From JAPPOI01 sp028818055 (GTDB lineage: Bacteria; Pseudomonadota; Alphaproteobacteria; Rhodobacterales; Rhodobacteraceae), in contig OZ253954.1 in the NCBI GenBank assembly GCA_965267405.1, forward strand, positions 1,240,001-1,304,000: a stretch of 64,000 nt of DNA. Reading direction: 5' to 3'. Both the position numbers and the translations under genes were made by a program. Below are positions 7,739 to 16,513 of the stretch, one piece after another (position 1 is the stretch's first letter; the number at the start of each line of letters is the position of its first letter). A model generated the notes under the pieces. It had not been told where the DNA came from. It did no database searches and was given only the letters and a program-made list of their open reading frames with translations.

Positions 7739-9268
7739 GTGCGCGGCCCTCACAATATCCTTCGCCTGATCCGCACAGGCGCCACGTTTGAACGTACAGG
7801 CGCGATGCGGCTGGTGCTTGAGGCCATGGATGCTCCACCATCCTTGCGCGTCGCTGCCCGGGTTCTGGGCTGGCCTTTTAAGTGGCTGGGCTACAAGGGT
7901 GACCCGTCATTGCCGCCGGCCACGCGCGCTTTGACGGCATTGGGGCCAGCCTACATCAAGTTCGGTCAGATCCTTTCGACGCGCCCGGATGTCGTGGGCG
8001 AGGACATGGCGCTGCAGCTTCGCGTGCTGCAGGACAAGTTGCCGCCGTTTTCGACGGCTGAAGCCAAGAAGACCGTGGCTCAGGAACTTGGCATCGAAGT
8101 GGATGACGTCTTTAGCGAATTTTCAGAACCGGTCGCCGCTGCATCGATTGCACAGGTCCACAAGGCGCGGCTGGCGGACACCGGTGAGGAGGTCGCGGTC
8201 AAAGTGTTGCGGCCGAAGATCGAACAGGCCTTTCGGAAAGATATCGACGCCTTCTACTTCGCGGCGCGCATGATCGAAACGTTGGCACCGACGGCGCGTC
8301 GATTGCGGCCAATGGATGTGATTGCGCATTTCGAAGGCGTAGTGCTCGGCGAATTGGACCTGCGACTTGAAACGGCATCAGCAGCCGAGTTTGCGGCCAA
8401 CACCGCGAACGACATGGGATTCAGCGTGCCGGACGTGAAGTGGTTCCTGTCATCGCGACGCGTCATGACGCTGGAATGGGCCGAAGGCATCCCATCGGGC
8501 GAGGTTGCGGCACTGAAAGAAGCCGGACACGACTGCAACGCGATAGGTGAACGCATTCTGTCCATGTTCTTAAGCCACGCTCTGCGTGACGGGTATTTCC
8601 ATGCCGACATGCACCAAGGAAATCTCAAGGTTGCGCCGAACGGCGACCTGATCGCATTGGATTTCGGGATCATGGGACGGATCGATGAATACACCCGCCG
8701 GGTCTATGCCGAGATCCTGTTCGGGTTTATTCGCAAAGACTATAAGCGGATCGCAGAAGTTCACTTCGAGGCTGGTTACGTGCCAGCCGATCGAGACGTC
8801 GATGAATTTGCGCGCGCCTTAAGGGCCGTGGGCGAACCAATTTTCGGCATGGACGCCAGCAAGATTTCGATGGGACGCTTGCTAAGCTACCTCTTCGAGG
8901 TGACCGAGCGTTTTGGCATGGAAACGCGGACCGAGCTTATTCTGCTTCAGCGCACGATGGTTGTCGTTGAGGGTGTCTCACGCTCGCTGAATCCGCATAT
9001 CAATATCTGGACAACCGCGCGGCCGATTGTTGAGACCTACATCGCCGAGAACGTCGGACCTCGGGCGCTGATCCGCGATATGGTGCACACCGCGCGGGTC
9101 ATCAGCCGATTTGGTCCGCGACTTCCTCAGCTTGCCGAGTCGTTGCTGATCGCGAAAAACAACCCTGCGCCCGAGCCCGCCAAGCCAAGTCTTGCCAGCC
9201 GCATCGGGTGGATGGCGGCAGGTGGCGGACTGGTCGGAGTCGGCCTGATTTTGGCGCAGCTGATCTGA
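7739..9268 (+). CDS. ubiB: ubiquinone biosynthesis ADCK-type kinase-like protein UbiB
   Basis: UbiB is an atypical kinase-fold protein needed for quinone hydroxylation complex function. The 509-aa product has the KFGQILSTRPDVV (KxGQ) motif and the Ala-rich nucleotide loop AAASIAQVHKA. It also has HADMHQGNLKV and the metal-binding LDFGIMGRID. Two C-terminal hydrophobic segments, the last being GWMAAGGGLVGVGLILAQLI, anchor it in the membrane. The start is GTG, abutting the ubiE stop. The C-terminus is typical in length, and no frameshift is visible. Confidence 0.95.
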   Translation: MRGPHNILRLIRTGATFERTGAMRLVLEAMDAPPSLRVAARVLGWPFKWLGYKGDPSLPPATRALTALGPAYIKFGQILSTRPDVVGEDMALQLRVLQDKLPPFSTAEAKKTVAQELGIEVDDVFSEFSEPVAAASIAQVHKARLADTGEEVAVKVLRPKIEQAFRKDIDAFYFAARMIETLAPTARRLRPMDVIAHFEGVVLGELDLRLETASAAEFAANTANDMGFSVPDVKWFLSSRRVMTLEWAEGIPSGEVAALKEAGHDCNAIGERILSMFLSHALRDGYFHADMHQGNLKVAPNGDLIALDFGIMGRIDEYTRRVYAEILFGFIRKDYKRIAEVHFEAGYVPADRDVDEFARALRAVGEPIFGMDASKISMGRLLSYLFEVTERFGMETRTELILLQRTMVVVEGVSRSLNPHINIWTTARPIVETYIAENVGPRALIRDMVHTARVISRFGPRLPQLAESLLIAKNNPAPEPAKPSLASRIGWMAAGGGLVGVGLILAQLI

Positions 9269-9366
9269 TTTTTGCCTGTCGGCTTTGATCCTTTATCCGC
9301 GCGCATGTCTTTTATCTGCCGCACGAATTGATTAGTGCGTATGTTAGCGCAAAAAGGAATTCTGCC

Positions 9367-11148
9367 GTGACGAAACCAACGCTTCGCAGCCAGAAATGGT
9401 TCAACAATCCCGACAATGCCGAGATGACCGCACTCTATCTTGAGCGGTATCTGAACTACGGATTAACGCGAGAAGAGTTGCAGTCGGGCAAACCAATCAT
9501 CGGCATTGCACAGACTGGCAGCGATCTGAGCCCATGCAATCGGCATCATATCGAGCTGAGCAAGCGTGTGCGTGACGGGGTCATCGCCGCTGGCGGAACC
9601 GTGATCGAAATTCCCGTGCATCCGATACAGGAAACCGGAAAACGCCCAACAGCCATGTTGGACCGTAACCTTGCATACTTGTCGCTGGTTGAGACGCTTT
9701 TCGGATATCCGATCGACGGCGTCGTGCTGAATATCGGGTGCGACAAGACAACCCCAGCGCTTTTGATGGCGGCAGCTACAGTGAACATCCCAGCGATCGC
9801 TTTGTCGGTTGGGCCCATGTTGAACGGCTGGTACGACGGCAAGCGCGCAGGTTCAGGCACGGTCATCTGGAAAGCCCGCGAGCGTATGGCTGCAGGCGAG
9901 ATTGACGCCAATGAGTTCATGGAAATCGCAGCGGCGTCCGCCCCATCCGTCGGCTATTGCAACACGATGGGCACCGCGACGACGATGAACTCGCTGGCTG
10001 AAGCGCTTGGCATGCAATTGCCAGGATCGGCGGCCATTCCGGCCCCTTATCGTGAGCGCGGCCAGATCAGCTATGAAACAGGGCGACAGATCGTTGAAAT
10101 GGTCGAAGCGGACCGACGCCCATCAGACATCATGACACGCGAGGCTTTTGAAAATGCCATCGTGATCAATTCGGCTATTGGCGGGTCGACGAATGCGCCG
10201 ATCCATTTGAACGCCATTGCGCGGCATTTGAATGTTCCTTTGAACAATGACGACTGGCAGTCGTTCGGACACGAGGTGCCGTTGCTCGTCAACCTTCAGC
10301 CGGCCGGTGAGTACTTGGGCGAAGATTACCACCGCGCCGGAGGTGTTCCAGCTGTTATCGGCGAATTGATCCGCAATGGTTTGTTGCCACATCCCGACGC
10401 CTTGACCGCCAATGGCAAGACAATGGGTGCGAACTGCGCCGACGCGGTCACGGACAATGCGGACGTTATTCGCGGCGTTGACAATCCGCTTGTCGCGGCT
10501 GCGGGCTTTATCAATCTGAAGGGCAATCTGTTTGACAGCGCGATCATGAAGACGAGCGTCATTTCGGACGAGTTTCGCGACCGGTACCTGTCGAACCCGG
10601 ATGATCCGAATGCGTTCGAAGGCCGTGCGATCGTTTTTGATGGACCGGAGGATTTCCACCACAGGATCGACGACGAAAGTGTTGGCATCGACGCCCATTG
10701 CATTCTTGTGATGCGGGGGGCTGGACCCATTGGATATCCGGGTGGTGCAGAGGTCGTTAACATGCGCCCGCCGGGCTACTTGATCCGGCAAGGCGTGACA
10801 TCATTGCCGTGCCTTGGCGATGGACGGCAGTCGGGAACATCTGGTTCGCCGTCAATCCTGAATGCATCACCAGAGGCCGCAGACGGCGGCGGGCTTGGGT
10901 TGGTTCAGAGCGGCGACATGATCCGCATCGACCTGAACGAATGCAGCGCGAATATGCTGATTGATGATGCCGTTCTTGCGGAACGCCGTGCAGCTTTGTC
11001 AGAGCGTCCGTTTGCACCGGAAAGCCAGTCACCGTGGCAGGAAATCTTCCGCGAACGCGTGCGTCCGTTCTCGGAAGGTATGGTGCTGAAGGGTGCGCCC
11101 GAGTTTCAGGACATTTCGCGCAAGCATATGCCGCGCGACAACCACTGA
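9367..11148 (+). CDS. IlvD/Edd family sugar-acid dehydratase (arabinonate/xylonate dehydratase type)
   Basis: These iron-sulfur enzymes dehydrate sugar acids or dihydroxy acids. Three cysteines match the [2Fe-2S] ligands of the L-arabinonate dehydratase branch: Cys57 (SPCNRHH), Cys125 (GCDKTTP) and Cys198 (GYCNTMGTATTMN), counted from the GTG start. The 593-aa length also suits that branch better than IlvD itself. The GTG at 9367 is preferred over a TTG 13 codons upstream because AAAAGGA lies 10 nt before it. No sugar kinase or aldolase is adjacent, so the substrate is open: pentonate or another aldonate. A terminator follows. Confidence 0.88.
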   Translation: MTKPTLRSQKWFNNPDNAEMTALYLERYLNYGLTREELQSGKPIIGIAQTGSDLSPCNRHHIELSKRVRDGVIAAGGTVIEIPVHPIQETGKRPTAMLDRNLAYLSLVETLFGYPIDGVVLNIGCDKTTPALLMAAATVNIPAIALSVGPMLNGWYDGKRAGSGTVIWKARERMAAGEIDANEFMEIAAASAPSVGYCNTMGTATTMNSLAEALGMQLPGSAAIPAPYRERGQISYETGRQIVEMVEADRRPSDIMTREAFENAIVINSAIGGSTNAPIHLNAIARHLNVPLNNDDWQSFGHEVPLLVNLQPAGEYLGEDYHRAGGVPAVIGELIRNGLLPHPDALTANGKTMGANCADAVTDNADVIRGVDNPLVAAAGFINLKGNLFDSAIMKTSVISDEFRDRYLSNPDDPNAFEGRAIVFDGPEDFHHRIDDESVGIDAHCILVMRGAGPIGYPGGAEVVNMRPPGYLIRQGVTSLPCLGDGRQSGTSGSPSILNASPEAADGGGLGLVQSGDMIRIDLNECSANMLIDDAVLAERRAALSERPFAPESQSPWQEIFRERVRPFSEGMVLKGAPEFQDISRKHMPRDNH

Positions 11149-11177
11149 TTTCGCCCCGCCTGCGGCGGGCCGATCCG

Positions 11178-11207
11178 CGCCGACGTGCTGAGCACGTCGG
11201 CGTTTTT
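11178..11207 (+). terminator. intrinsic terminator after the dehydratase
   Basis: A 12-bp palindromic stem (CGCCGACGTGCT at 11178-11189 and its complement at 11191-11202) is followed by five T on the plus strand. It separates the plus-strand dehydratase from the convergent transporter operon. Confidence 0.85.
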
Positions 11208-11227
11208 CGTTTCTGAACAAACAGGGC

Positions 11228-12145
11228 TCAGTGCGCGATGAATCGGCGCATCACGATCGGGGTAAGGTACATCGGCACCTGATAGCACCCGATAAACAAA
11301 AGAAACGTATCGACCGACGCATCAGGCAGTGCCACCAGAAACAGCGCGATGTTTCGGTTGCCGGCTGCAATAGAAATCCCTGTTCGCGTTCCCTCATTCG
11401 TCAACGGCAACGTGCGATGCGCGAAAATTTGCGATCCGAAATTGATTGCAGCAGCAAGCGCAAGCCACCCCAGAACGGCCAAAGGTGCAGAAGAAAGCGC
11501 AGGACCAACGGCTGCCATCAGGCCGACGACAACGATGCCAAGTAAAAGAGCCGCAAGGCCTTCAAGTGCATCGGCCTCAGCGGATGCGAGCTTCGGTCGA
11601 AATAAGTGCCGCAAAAGAAACGCTACACCGACCGAACCAAAGACGGCGCCGACGAGGCGGGCGGCTCCGAGTAGAACTTCCTGATAGGTGTCGAACGCCG
11701 GAGACAGCCAGAGGATCGGAAGTGCGGTCAGCGGAAAAAGCAATGTGCCGAGAAGAAGAAGCCGCATTGCTCCGGAGGGATCTCGGTGCATCAGCAGGGT
11801 GAAGTTTGGTCCCCCGGTAATTGGCGGTGCGGCCAACACCAGAACCAGCGCCAGCGCCCATGGTGCTGCAGCCACACCCATGATTGCCAAGATCGCAAAT
11901 GCAACCAAAGGAGCTAGAAGCTGGAACAGTAGCGTCAGACCAAGGCTTTCGCGCAAATCCTTCAGCGAACCGATGGAGGCTTGGGGCCCGATCCGAAGCG
12001 CAGCAAGGAACAACAGCGCCACAATCATTTCGGGCAGCCAGGGACGAAGTGCTGCGGCGACGCCCGGAAGCGTCATGCCGGCAATCAACCCAAGCACAAG
12101 ACACCATCGACCGTGCCGACCCAGTGTCCCCAGTAACCTCAGCAT
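11228..12145 (-). CDS. BASS/SBF-type Na+-dependent organic anion transporter
   Basis: This is a 305-aa polytopic membrane protein with about nine or ten hydrophobic helices. The segment GTRTGISIAAGNRNIALFLVALP corresponds to the G-N-x-N crossover helix of bile acid:sodium symporter relatives. The length is right for the family. It lies 7 bp downstream of the TRAP large permease and so is the last gene of that operon. A second, unrelated transporter in a TRAP operon is unusual; it could export a product or import a related acid. The substrate cannot be deduced. Confidence 0.75.
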   Translation of the reverse strand: MLRLLGTLGRHGRWCLVLGLIAGMTLPGVAAALRPWLPEMIVALLFLAALRIGPQASIGSLKDLRESLGLTLLFQLLAPLVAFAILAIMGVAAAPWALALVLVLAAPPITGGPNFTLLMHRDPSGAMRLLLLGTLLFPLTALPILWLSPAFDTYQEVLLGAARLVGAVFGSVGVAFLLRHLFRPKLASAEADALEGLAALLLGIVVVGLMAAVGPALSSAPLAVLGWLALAAAINFGSQIFAHRTLPLTNEGTRTGISIAAGNRNIALFLVALPDASVDTFLLFIGCYQVPMYLTPIVMRRFIAH

Positions 12146-12152
12146 ACCCCGG

Positions 12153-13466
12153 CTAGCCGCCGGGGCCTTTTCGGATGTTCTCGGGTAGCCATGTCGCGAT
12201 CTCGGGGAACGCGATCAGGACAAAAACCATCAAGACCATGATCAGGAACATCGGGAAAGCCGCGCGGGCAATGAAGCCCATTTCGTGATTGGTCATGCCT
12301 TGCAGAACGAAAAGGTTGAAGCCAATCGGCGGCGTGATCTGCGCCATCTCTACAACGACCACGATGAAGATGCCGAACCAGATCAGATCGATGCCTGCTT
12401 CGCGCACCATGGGTTCGACAACTGCCATCGTCAGCACCACGGACGAGATGCCGTCAAGGAACATGCCGAGGATGATGTAAAACACCAAGAGAACCATCAG
12501 AAGTTCAAACCGGCTGAGTTCCATGGTGGCGATCAGGTCAGCCAAGCCACGCGGTAGACCGGTAAAGCCCATGCTGAGCGACAGGAACGCAGCGCCTGCG
12601 AGGATCAGGGCAATCATCGCGCTTGTCCGGGTCGCGCCCATAAGACTTTCTGTGAAGCTTTTCCACGACAGCGAGCCCTGGCTTGCCGCCAGCACGAGGC
12701 CGCCGATGACGCCAAATGCGGCCGCTTCTGTCGCGGTCGCATAGCCAAGGTACATCGAGCCGATGACAACAAGGATCAGGCAGATCACCGGAATGAGGAA
12801 ACGGGAATTGGAGACACGCTGACCAAAGGACATGGGCGGTTCCGCATCTGGGTTCCATTGCCGTGACATGCGGCTCATGATCGCGACGTAGGCCATGAAC
12901 ATTGCTGCAAGAACCAGGCCCGGAAGAATGCCCGCGAAGAAGAGTTTCGAGATCGATTCATTGATCGTCACACCATAGACGATGAGCGTTAGCGAGGGCG
13001 GGATCATCAGACCCAATGTGGCCGCCCCTGCGAGCGTTCCGATCACCATGTTTTCCGGATACCGGCGTTTGCGAAGCTCGGGGATGGACATCTTGCCAAC
13101 AGTGGTCAGCGTCGCGGCACTGGACCCTGACACAGCGGCAAAAACCGTGCAGCCGACAATATTGGTGTGAACCAGACCACCTGGGAGACCCGACATCCAC
13201 GGCGCCAGTCCGCGGAACATGTCTTCGGATAATCGCGTTCGATAGAGAATTTCACCCATCCAGATGAACAAAGGGAGTGCTGTCAGAGTCCAACTGGATG
13301 AGGCGGACCATATTGTCGTGAGCATTACATCGCCGACGGGGCGTGTGGTGAACAGTTCCATGCCGACCCAGGCGACGCCAATCAGCGCAAGGCCAACCCA
13401 AACACCGGTTCCCAGAAGAAGGAACAGAACGAACAGAAACAGGATGATGATATTGAGGTCTTCCAT
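12153..13466 (-). CDS. TRAP transporter large permease (DctM family)
   Basis: The 437-aa membrane subunit of a tripartite ATP-independent periplasmic transporter; it forms the ion-coupled translocation channel. About twelve hydrophobic helices are visible. Family motifs include LPLFIWMGEILYRTRLSEDM, NIVGCTVFAAVSGSSAATLTTVG and LGLMIPPSLTLIVYG, with QITPPIGFNLFVLQGMTN near the end. The small permease lies 5 bp upstream and the BASS-type gene 7 bp downstream. Solute specificity lies in the DctP-type protein of the same operon. Confidence 0.95.
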   Translation of the reverse strand: MEDLNIIILFLFVLFLLLGTGVWVGLALIGVAWVGMELFTTRPVGDVMLTTIWSASSSWTLTALPLFIWMGEILYRTRLSEDMFRGLAPWMSGLPGGLVHTNIVGCTVFAAVSGSSAATLTTVGKMSIPELRKRRYPENMVIGTLAGAATLGLMIPPSLTLIVYGVTINESISKLFFAGILPGLVLAAMFMAYVAIMSRMSRQWNPDAEPPMSFGQRVSNSRFLIPVICLILVVIGSMYLGYATATEAAAFGVIGGLVLAASQGSLSWKSFTESLMGATRTSAMIALILAGAAFLSLSMGFTGLPRGLADLIATMELSRFELLMVLLVFYIILGMFLDGISSVVLTMAVVEPMVREAGIDLIWFGIFIVVVVEMAQITPPIGFNLFVLQGMTNHEMGFIARAAFPMFLIMVLMVFVLIAFPEIATWLPENIRKGPGG

Positions 13467-13471
13467 TGTCT

Positions 13472-13996
13472 TTACCCCGCGTGGCCTTCATCAAGGCCGC
13501 CCTGTTCAATTCGGTGATCGCCTTTGAAGATCAGGCTGAGAAGATTGTCGGTTAACGCGATAGCCAGAATGATGGCTCCGAACAGCATCACGGATTGTGG
13601 GATCCACAGGGCTGTTTTGTCCTGACCCTGGCTGATGTCGTTGAACTTCCACGAGAAGTAGACGAAGCGATAGCCGAAGTAGACGAAGTACCATGCGACG
13701 GCTGTGCCGATGGCGAAGCACCAGATGTTCAGGAGCCGTCGAAGTCCGGGCCCGACTGCATTCAGAACGATTGAGACGCGAATGTGAGCGCCTTTGTTCA
13801 GCGCGTTGGCGAAGGCCAGAAAACTGGCGGCCGCCATTGCGTATCCGGCGTAGTCCGGGGCGCCCGGAAATACTTCGCCGGTCCAACGGGCCAGCATCTG
13901 GACCACGATCAGCGTCAGAATTGCGATCAGGCACAGTGCGGCGGCAACGCCGGACACCGTGTACAAGAAATCAAGAAATTTTCGAATTGCGTGCAT
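13472..13996 (-). CDS. TRAP transporter small permease (DctQ family)
   Basis: This is the four-helix membrane subunit that pairs with DctM. From the ATG at 13996 it is 174 aa, MHAIRKFLDFLYTVSGVAAAL and onward. The pattern includes QMLARWTGEVFPGAPDYAGYAMAA, with helices spaced as in DctQ. A GTG three codons upstream (14005) is an alternative start; neither has a strong Shine-Dalgarno. It is separated from dctP by 141 bp holding an intergenic repeat and a hairpin, which may lower permease expression relative to the binding protein. Confidence 0.88.
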   Translation of the reverse strand: MHAIRKFLDFLYTVSGVAAALCLIAILTLIVVQMLARWTGEVFPGAPDYAGYAMAAASFLAFANALNKGAHIRVSIVLNAVGPGLRRLLNIWCFAIGTAVAWYFVYFGYRFVYFSWKFNDISQGQDKTALWIPQSVMLFGAIILAIALTDNLLSLIFKGDHRIEQGGLDEGHAG

Positions 13997-14007
13997 TTCG
14001 CCCACCG

Positions 14008-14073
14008 TCTTTCGGGGGCTTTGCCCCGCTCGCTTTCGCTCGCCCCCCAGAGTATTTTTGCCAGAAAGAAAGA
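14008..14073 (-). repeat. intergenic repeat with hairpin potential, copy 2
   Basis: Read on the minus strand, this block contains TTTCTTTCTGG, AAATACTC, GGGGGGCG and a GC-rich partly self-complementary stretch (GAGCGAAAGCGAGC, then GGGGC/GCCCC). It matches the core of the block at 2551-2602 in inverted orientation. It lies between the TRAP binding-protein and permease genes. Confidence 0.55.
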
Positions 14074-14102
14074 CAATTTTACTAAAATTTTAGGGGCTTA
14101 GA

Positions 14103-14124
14103 TGGGGCGGCACGTGCGCCGCCC
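14103..14124 (-). terminator. hairpin between TRAP binding protein and permeases (attenuator)
   Basis: A perfect 8-bp GC stem (GGGGCGGC at 14103-14110, GCCGCCCC at 14117-14124) has a 6-nt loop, 14 bp after the dctP-type stop. No U-tract follows on the minus strand. It is therefore more likely a 3'-end stabiliser or partial terminator that raises binding-protein mRNA over permease mRNA. Confidence 0.6.
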
Positions 14125-14137
14125 CGAGAAGTTTTGC

Positions 14138-15115
14138 TTATTGCATCGACTTGAATGCGTCGACGATAGCAGCGCCATCTGCGCCTGCGGCTTCCAGCCA
14201 CTCAGACGTCATGGTTTCGCCGATACCCTGCAGTTCACCTTTCATGGTGTCGCTGGCTGGGGCGACGGTCATGCCACCGTCACGCAGACCCTGAAGCGTG
14301 AAGCCTGTGTACTCTTTCGAGCGCCAAGTGCCGGCGTATTCCGCAATTTCAGCGCAGCCACGCATCACGTTCTTGTTGGCATCGCTCAGGCCATTCCAGG
14401 CGTCAGAGTTCACCATCACGTAGTTGCGCGGGAGCCATGCATCCACTTCATAGAAGTAGTTCAGGGATTCCCAAACCTTCCGGTCATAGCCAGTAGCACC
14501 AGACGACACCATCGAGTCGGCCACGCCCGTTGCGAATGCCTGGCTGATTTCAGCGGCTTCGATCGTTACCGGCAGCATGCCTGTCAGTTCAGCCAAACGG
14601 CTGGTGGCGTTGTTGTAGCTGCGGAACTTGATGCCTTTCATGTCAGCGACCGAGTTGACCTCGTCGCGGAAGTACAGGCCCTGCGGCGGCCAAGGCACCG
14701 CATAAAGAAGCGTCAGATTCTGATCAGCCAGAACCTTTTCGATCGTCGGCTTTGCCGCTTTCCAAAGCTTGTCGGCATCATCGAACGATGTGGCGAGGAA
14801 CGGCACCGAGTCAAAGCCGAAGAGCGCGTTTTCGTTCTGGTGACCGGAGAGCAGACGCTCGCCAATGTTCACCTGACCGGTTTGCACTGCGCGCTTGATG
14901 TCAGCGCCTTTGAAGAGGGATCCGGAGGGGTGCGTGACGATTTCAATGTCGCCACCCGTGCCGGTTGTAACGCATTTTCCGAATTCAGCTCCGGTCACCG
15001 AGTGAAAGTTCGAACCGGAATAGGCCATGGGCATATCCCAAGTTTCGGCAAGTGCCGGAGCCGCCATTGTTGAGACGACAGCGACGCTGGCCGCCAGACT
15101 TGTCAACTTTTTCAT
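14138..15115 (-). CDS. TRAP transporter solute-binding protein (DctP family)
   Basis: The 325-aa periplasmic receptor of the TRAP system. It has a Sec signal peptide, MKKLTSLAASVAVVSTMAAP then ALA, with cleavage near residue 23. The family core GIKFRSYNNATSRLAELTGM contains the arginine that usually clamps a carboxylate group of the ligand; IEAAEISQAFATGVADSMVSS follows. A carboxylate-bearing substrate is therefore likely. The DadA-like oxidase gene 43 bp upstream on the same strand suggests an amino acid or imino acid, but this is inference. Confidence 0.93.
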   Translation of the reverse strand: MKKLTSLAASVAVVSTMAAPALAETWDMPMAYSGSNFHSVTGAEFGKCVTTGTGGDIEIVTHPSGSLFKGADIKRAVQTGQVNIGERLLSGHQNENALFGFDSVPFLATSFDDADKLWKAAKPTIEKVLADQNLTLLYAVPWPPQGLYFRDEVNSVADMKGIKFRSYNNATSRLAELTGMLPVTIEAAEISQAFATGVADSMVSSGATGYDRKVWESLNYFYEVDAWLPRNYVMVNSDAWNGLSDANKNVMRGCAEIAEYAGTWRSKEYTGFTLQGLRDGGMTVAPASDTMKGELQGIGETMTSEWLEAAGADGAAIVDAFKSMQ

Positions 15116-15158
15116 TCAATTTTCTCCCTGTTGGACAATGATTGGTTTTTTGACTGCC

Positions 15159-16403
15159 CTAACGCATGAAGCGTGCGGGCGAATAGGCGCTTAGGTCAAG
15201 GTTTGGATTAGCGCCGGTGATGATTTGGCTGAGCATTCGCCCGGTTTTTGGACCCGCAGTGAGGCCGATGTGATGGTGTCCGAAGGCTGTGTAGGCGCCT
15301 TTCGCATTGGGAATTGCACCGATCACGGGAATCGAATCGGCGGTAGCTGGTCGGTGTCCCATCCATTCGGTTTTACGCGCCCATGTCAGGCCCGGCATTG
15401 CTGCAAGTGCGTGACGGAGCAGCAAATCGAAAGGCTCGCGCGATGGCGGGGCATCCAATCCACCCAGCTCGACCACGCCCGCCAGACGCAACCGACCGTC
15501 CATGGGAGTCGCGACAAACTTGCCTGAGGCTATCATGACGGGGGTTTTCGGCATGAATGATGGATCCCACAATTCGACGTGGTAACCGCGCTCGGATTCC
15601 AGTGGAACATTGACACCCAATTTGCGCGCAAGCGGACCGGACCAGACGCCAGTGGCGATCACCGCATCGTCGCAAGTGATGGTTTCACCGCTGGCCCGAA
15701 CACCAGTGACATTTCCATTTTCTATGACGATGTCTTCAGCTTCCGCCTTGATAATGCCACCGCCCTGACGTTCGACATGGGCGGCAAGGTCTTTGACATA
15801 TTGTCCGGGGTCGGTGATGCAGCCGTGGTCCGGCATGCACACCGCAAATCCGATGTCTGGTGAAAACACCGGGTCATAGTCCTTGAAGGCATCGTCTTCG
15901 AGTTCCTGCCACTTCAGGCCGTGGGCTGCACGGATGTTCCAGCCAAATGAGTCAGCCTCGAAGGCGCTGCGATCGCGATATAAATACAGATAATCCGATG
16001 GCGCGATCCACTTTTCTGCACCAGTACCATTCGCAATTTCCTGGTGTTCGGAAAGGCTATCCAGCGTCACGCCAGCGATGGACTCGGCGATCCGCTTGGT
16101 GTCGGACGCGTTTGCATTTTTCAAGTACCGAATAAGCCACGGCAGAAGCTTTGGAAGGTAACTCCATCTCAGGAACAACGGTTGGTCGCGGCTAAATAGC
16201 ATGCCTGGCGCTTTTCGGATTAGACCGGGGCCCGTAACTGGCACGATCGCGCAGGATGCCAGCACACCGCCATTTCCGAAACTTGTGCCCTCGGCCGGGC
16301 CCGCTTTGTCGATGAGGATAACGTCGCAGCCCGACCGTTGCAGCCATATTGCCGTTGACACACCAACAATGCCAGCCCCAATGATAGCAACAGTTTTAGC
16401 CAT
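15159..16403 (-). CDS. FAD-dependent D-amino-acid dehydrogenase-like oxidoreductase (DadA type)
   Basis: The 414-aa flavoprotein of the DadA/glycine oxidase group oxidises D-amino acids or N-substituted amino acids and passes electrons to quinone. The Rossmann FAD motif VAIIGAGIVGVSTAIWLQRSG is at the N-terminus, then TSFGNGGVLA. The C-terminal MGHRPATADSIPVIGAIP and GHHHIGLTAGPKTGRM are conserved in DadA proteins. The ATG at 16403 is chosen over a start ten codons earlier because AAGGGG lies about 10 nt before it. It heads the TRAP operon and probably acts on the imported solute. Confidence 0.88.
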   Translation of the reverse strand: MAKTVAIIGAGIVGVSTAIWLQRSGCDVILIDKAGPAEGTSFGNGGVLASCAIVPVTGPGLIRKAPGMLFSRDQPLFLRWSYLPKLLPWLIRYLKNANASDTKRIAESIAGVTLDSLSEHQEIANGTGAEKWIAPSDYLYLYRDRSAFEADSFGWNIRAAHGLKWQELEDDAFKDYDPVFSPDIGFAVCMPDHGCITDPGQYVKDLAAHVERQGGGIIKAEAEDIVIENGNVTGVRASGETITCDDAVIATGVWSGPLARKLGVNVPLESERGYHVELWDPSFMPKTPVMIASGKFVATPMDGRLRLAGVVELGGLDAPPSREPFDLLLRHALAAMPGLTWARKTEWMGHRPATADSIPVIGAIPNAKGAYTAFGHHHIGLTAGPKTGRMLSQIITGANPNLDLSAYSPARFMR

Positions 16404-16452
16404 GCAGCGCTTACCCCTTTTCGCGAGTCGCACCCTAACGCTGAATCACAGA

Positions 16453-16494
16453 TTGACACACATTGATAAAACGTCAACAATTTATTAACGTTTT
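16453..16494 (+). promoter_or_regulatory. promoter and palindromic operator of the MarR-type regulator
   Basis: On the plus strand TTGACA (16453-16458), a 17-nt spacer and AACAAT (16476-16481) form a plausible sigma-70 promoter for the MarR gene. The -10 lies inside a 27-bp inverted repeat: AAAACGTCAA at 16468-16477 and TTAACGTTTT at 16485-16494, 9 of 10 positions matching, with a 7-nt centre. The position between divergent regulator and operon fits an autoregulatory operator. Confidence 0.65.
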
Positions 16495-16513
16495 GTCTTC
16501 CAGAGGTGTGCGC

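Noticed and set aside
12538..12858. Second small ORF in the TRAP permease region
   Set aside because: It overlaps the DctM-type gene out of frame and has no motif or ribosome binding site.
14102..15073. 323-codon plus-strand open frame
   Set aside because: It is antisense to the TRAP binding protein, has no family features, and mirrors the codon bias of the real gene.
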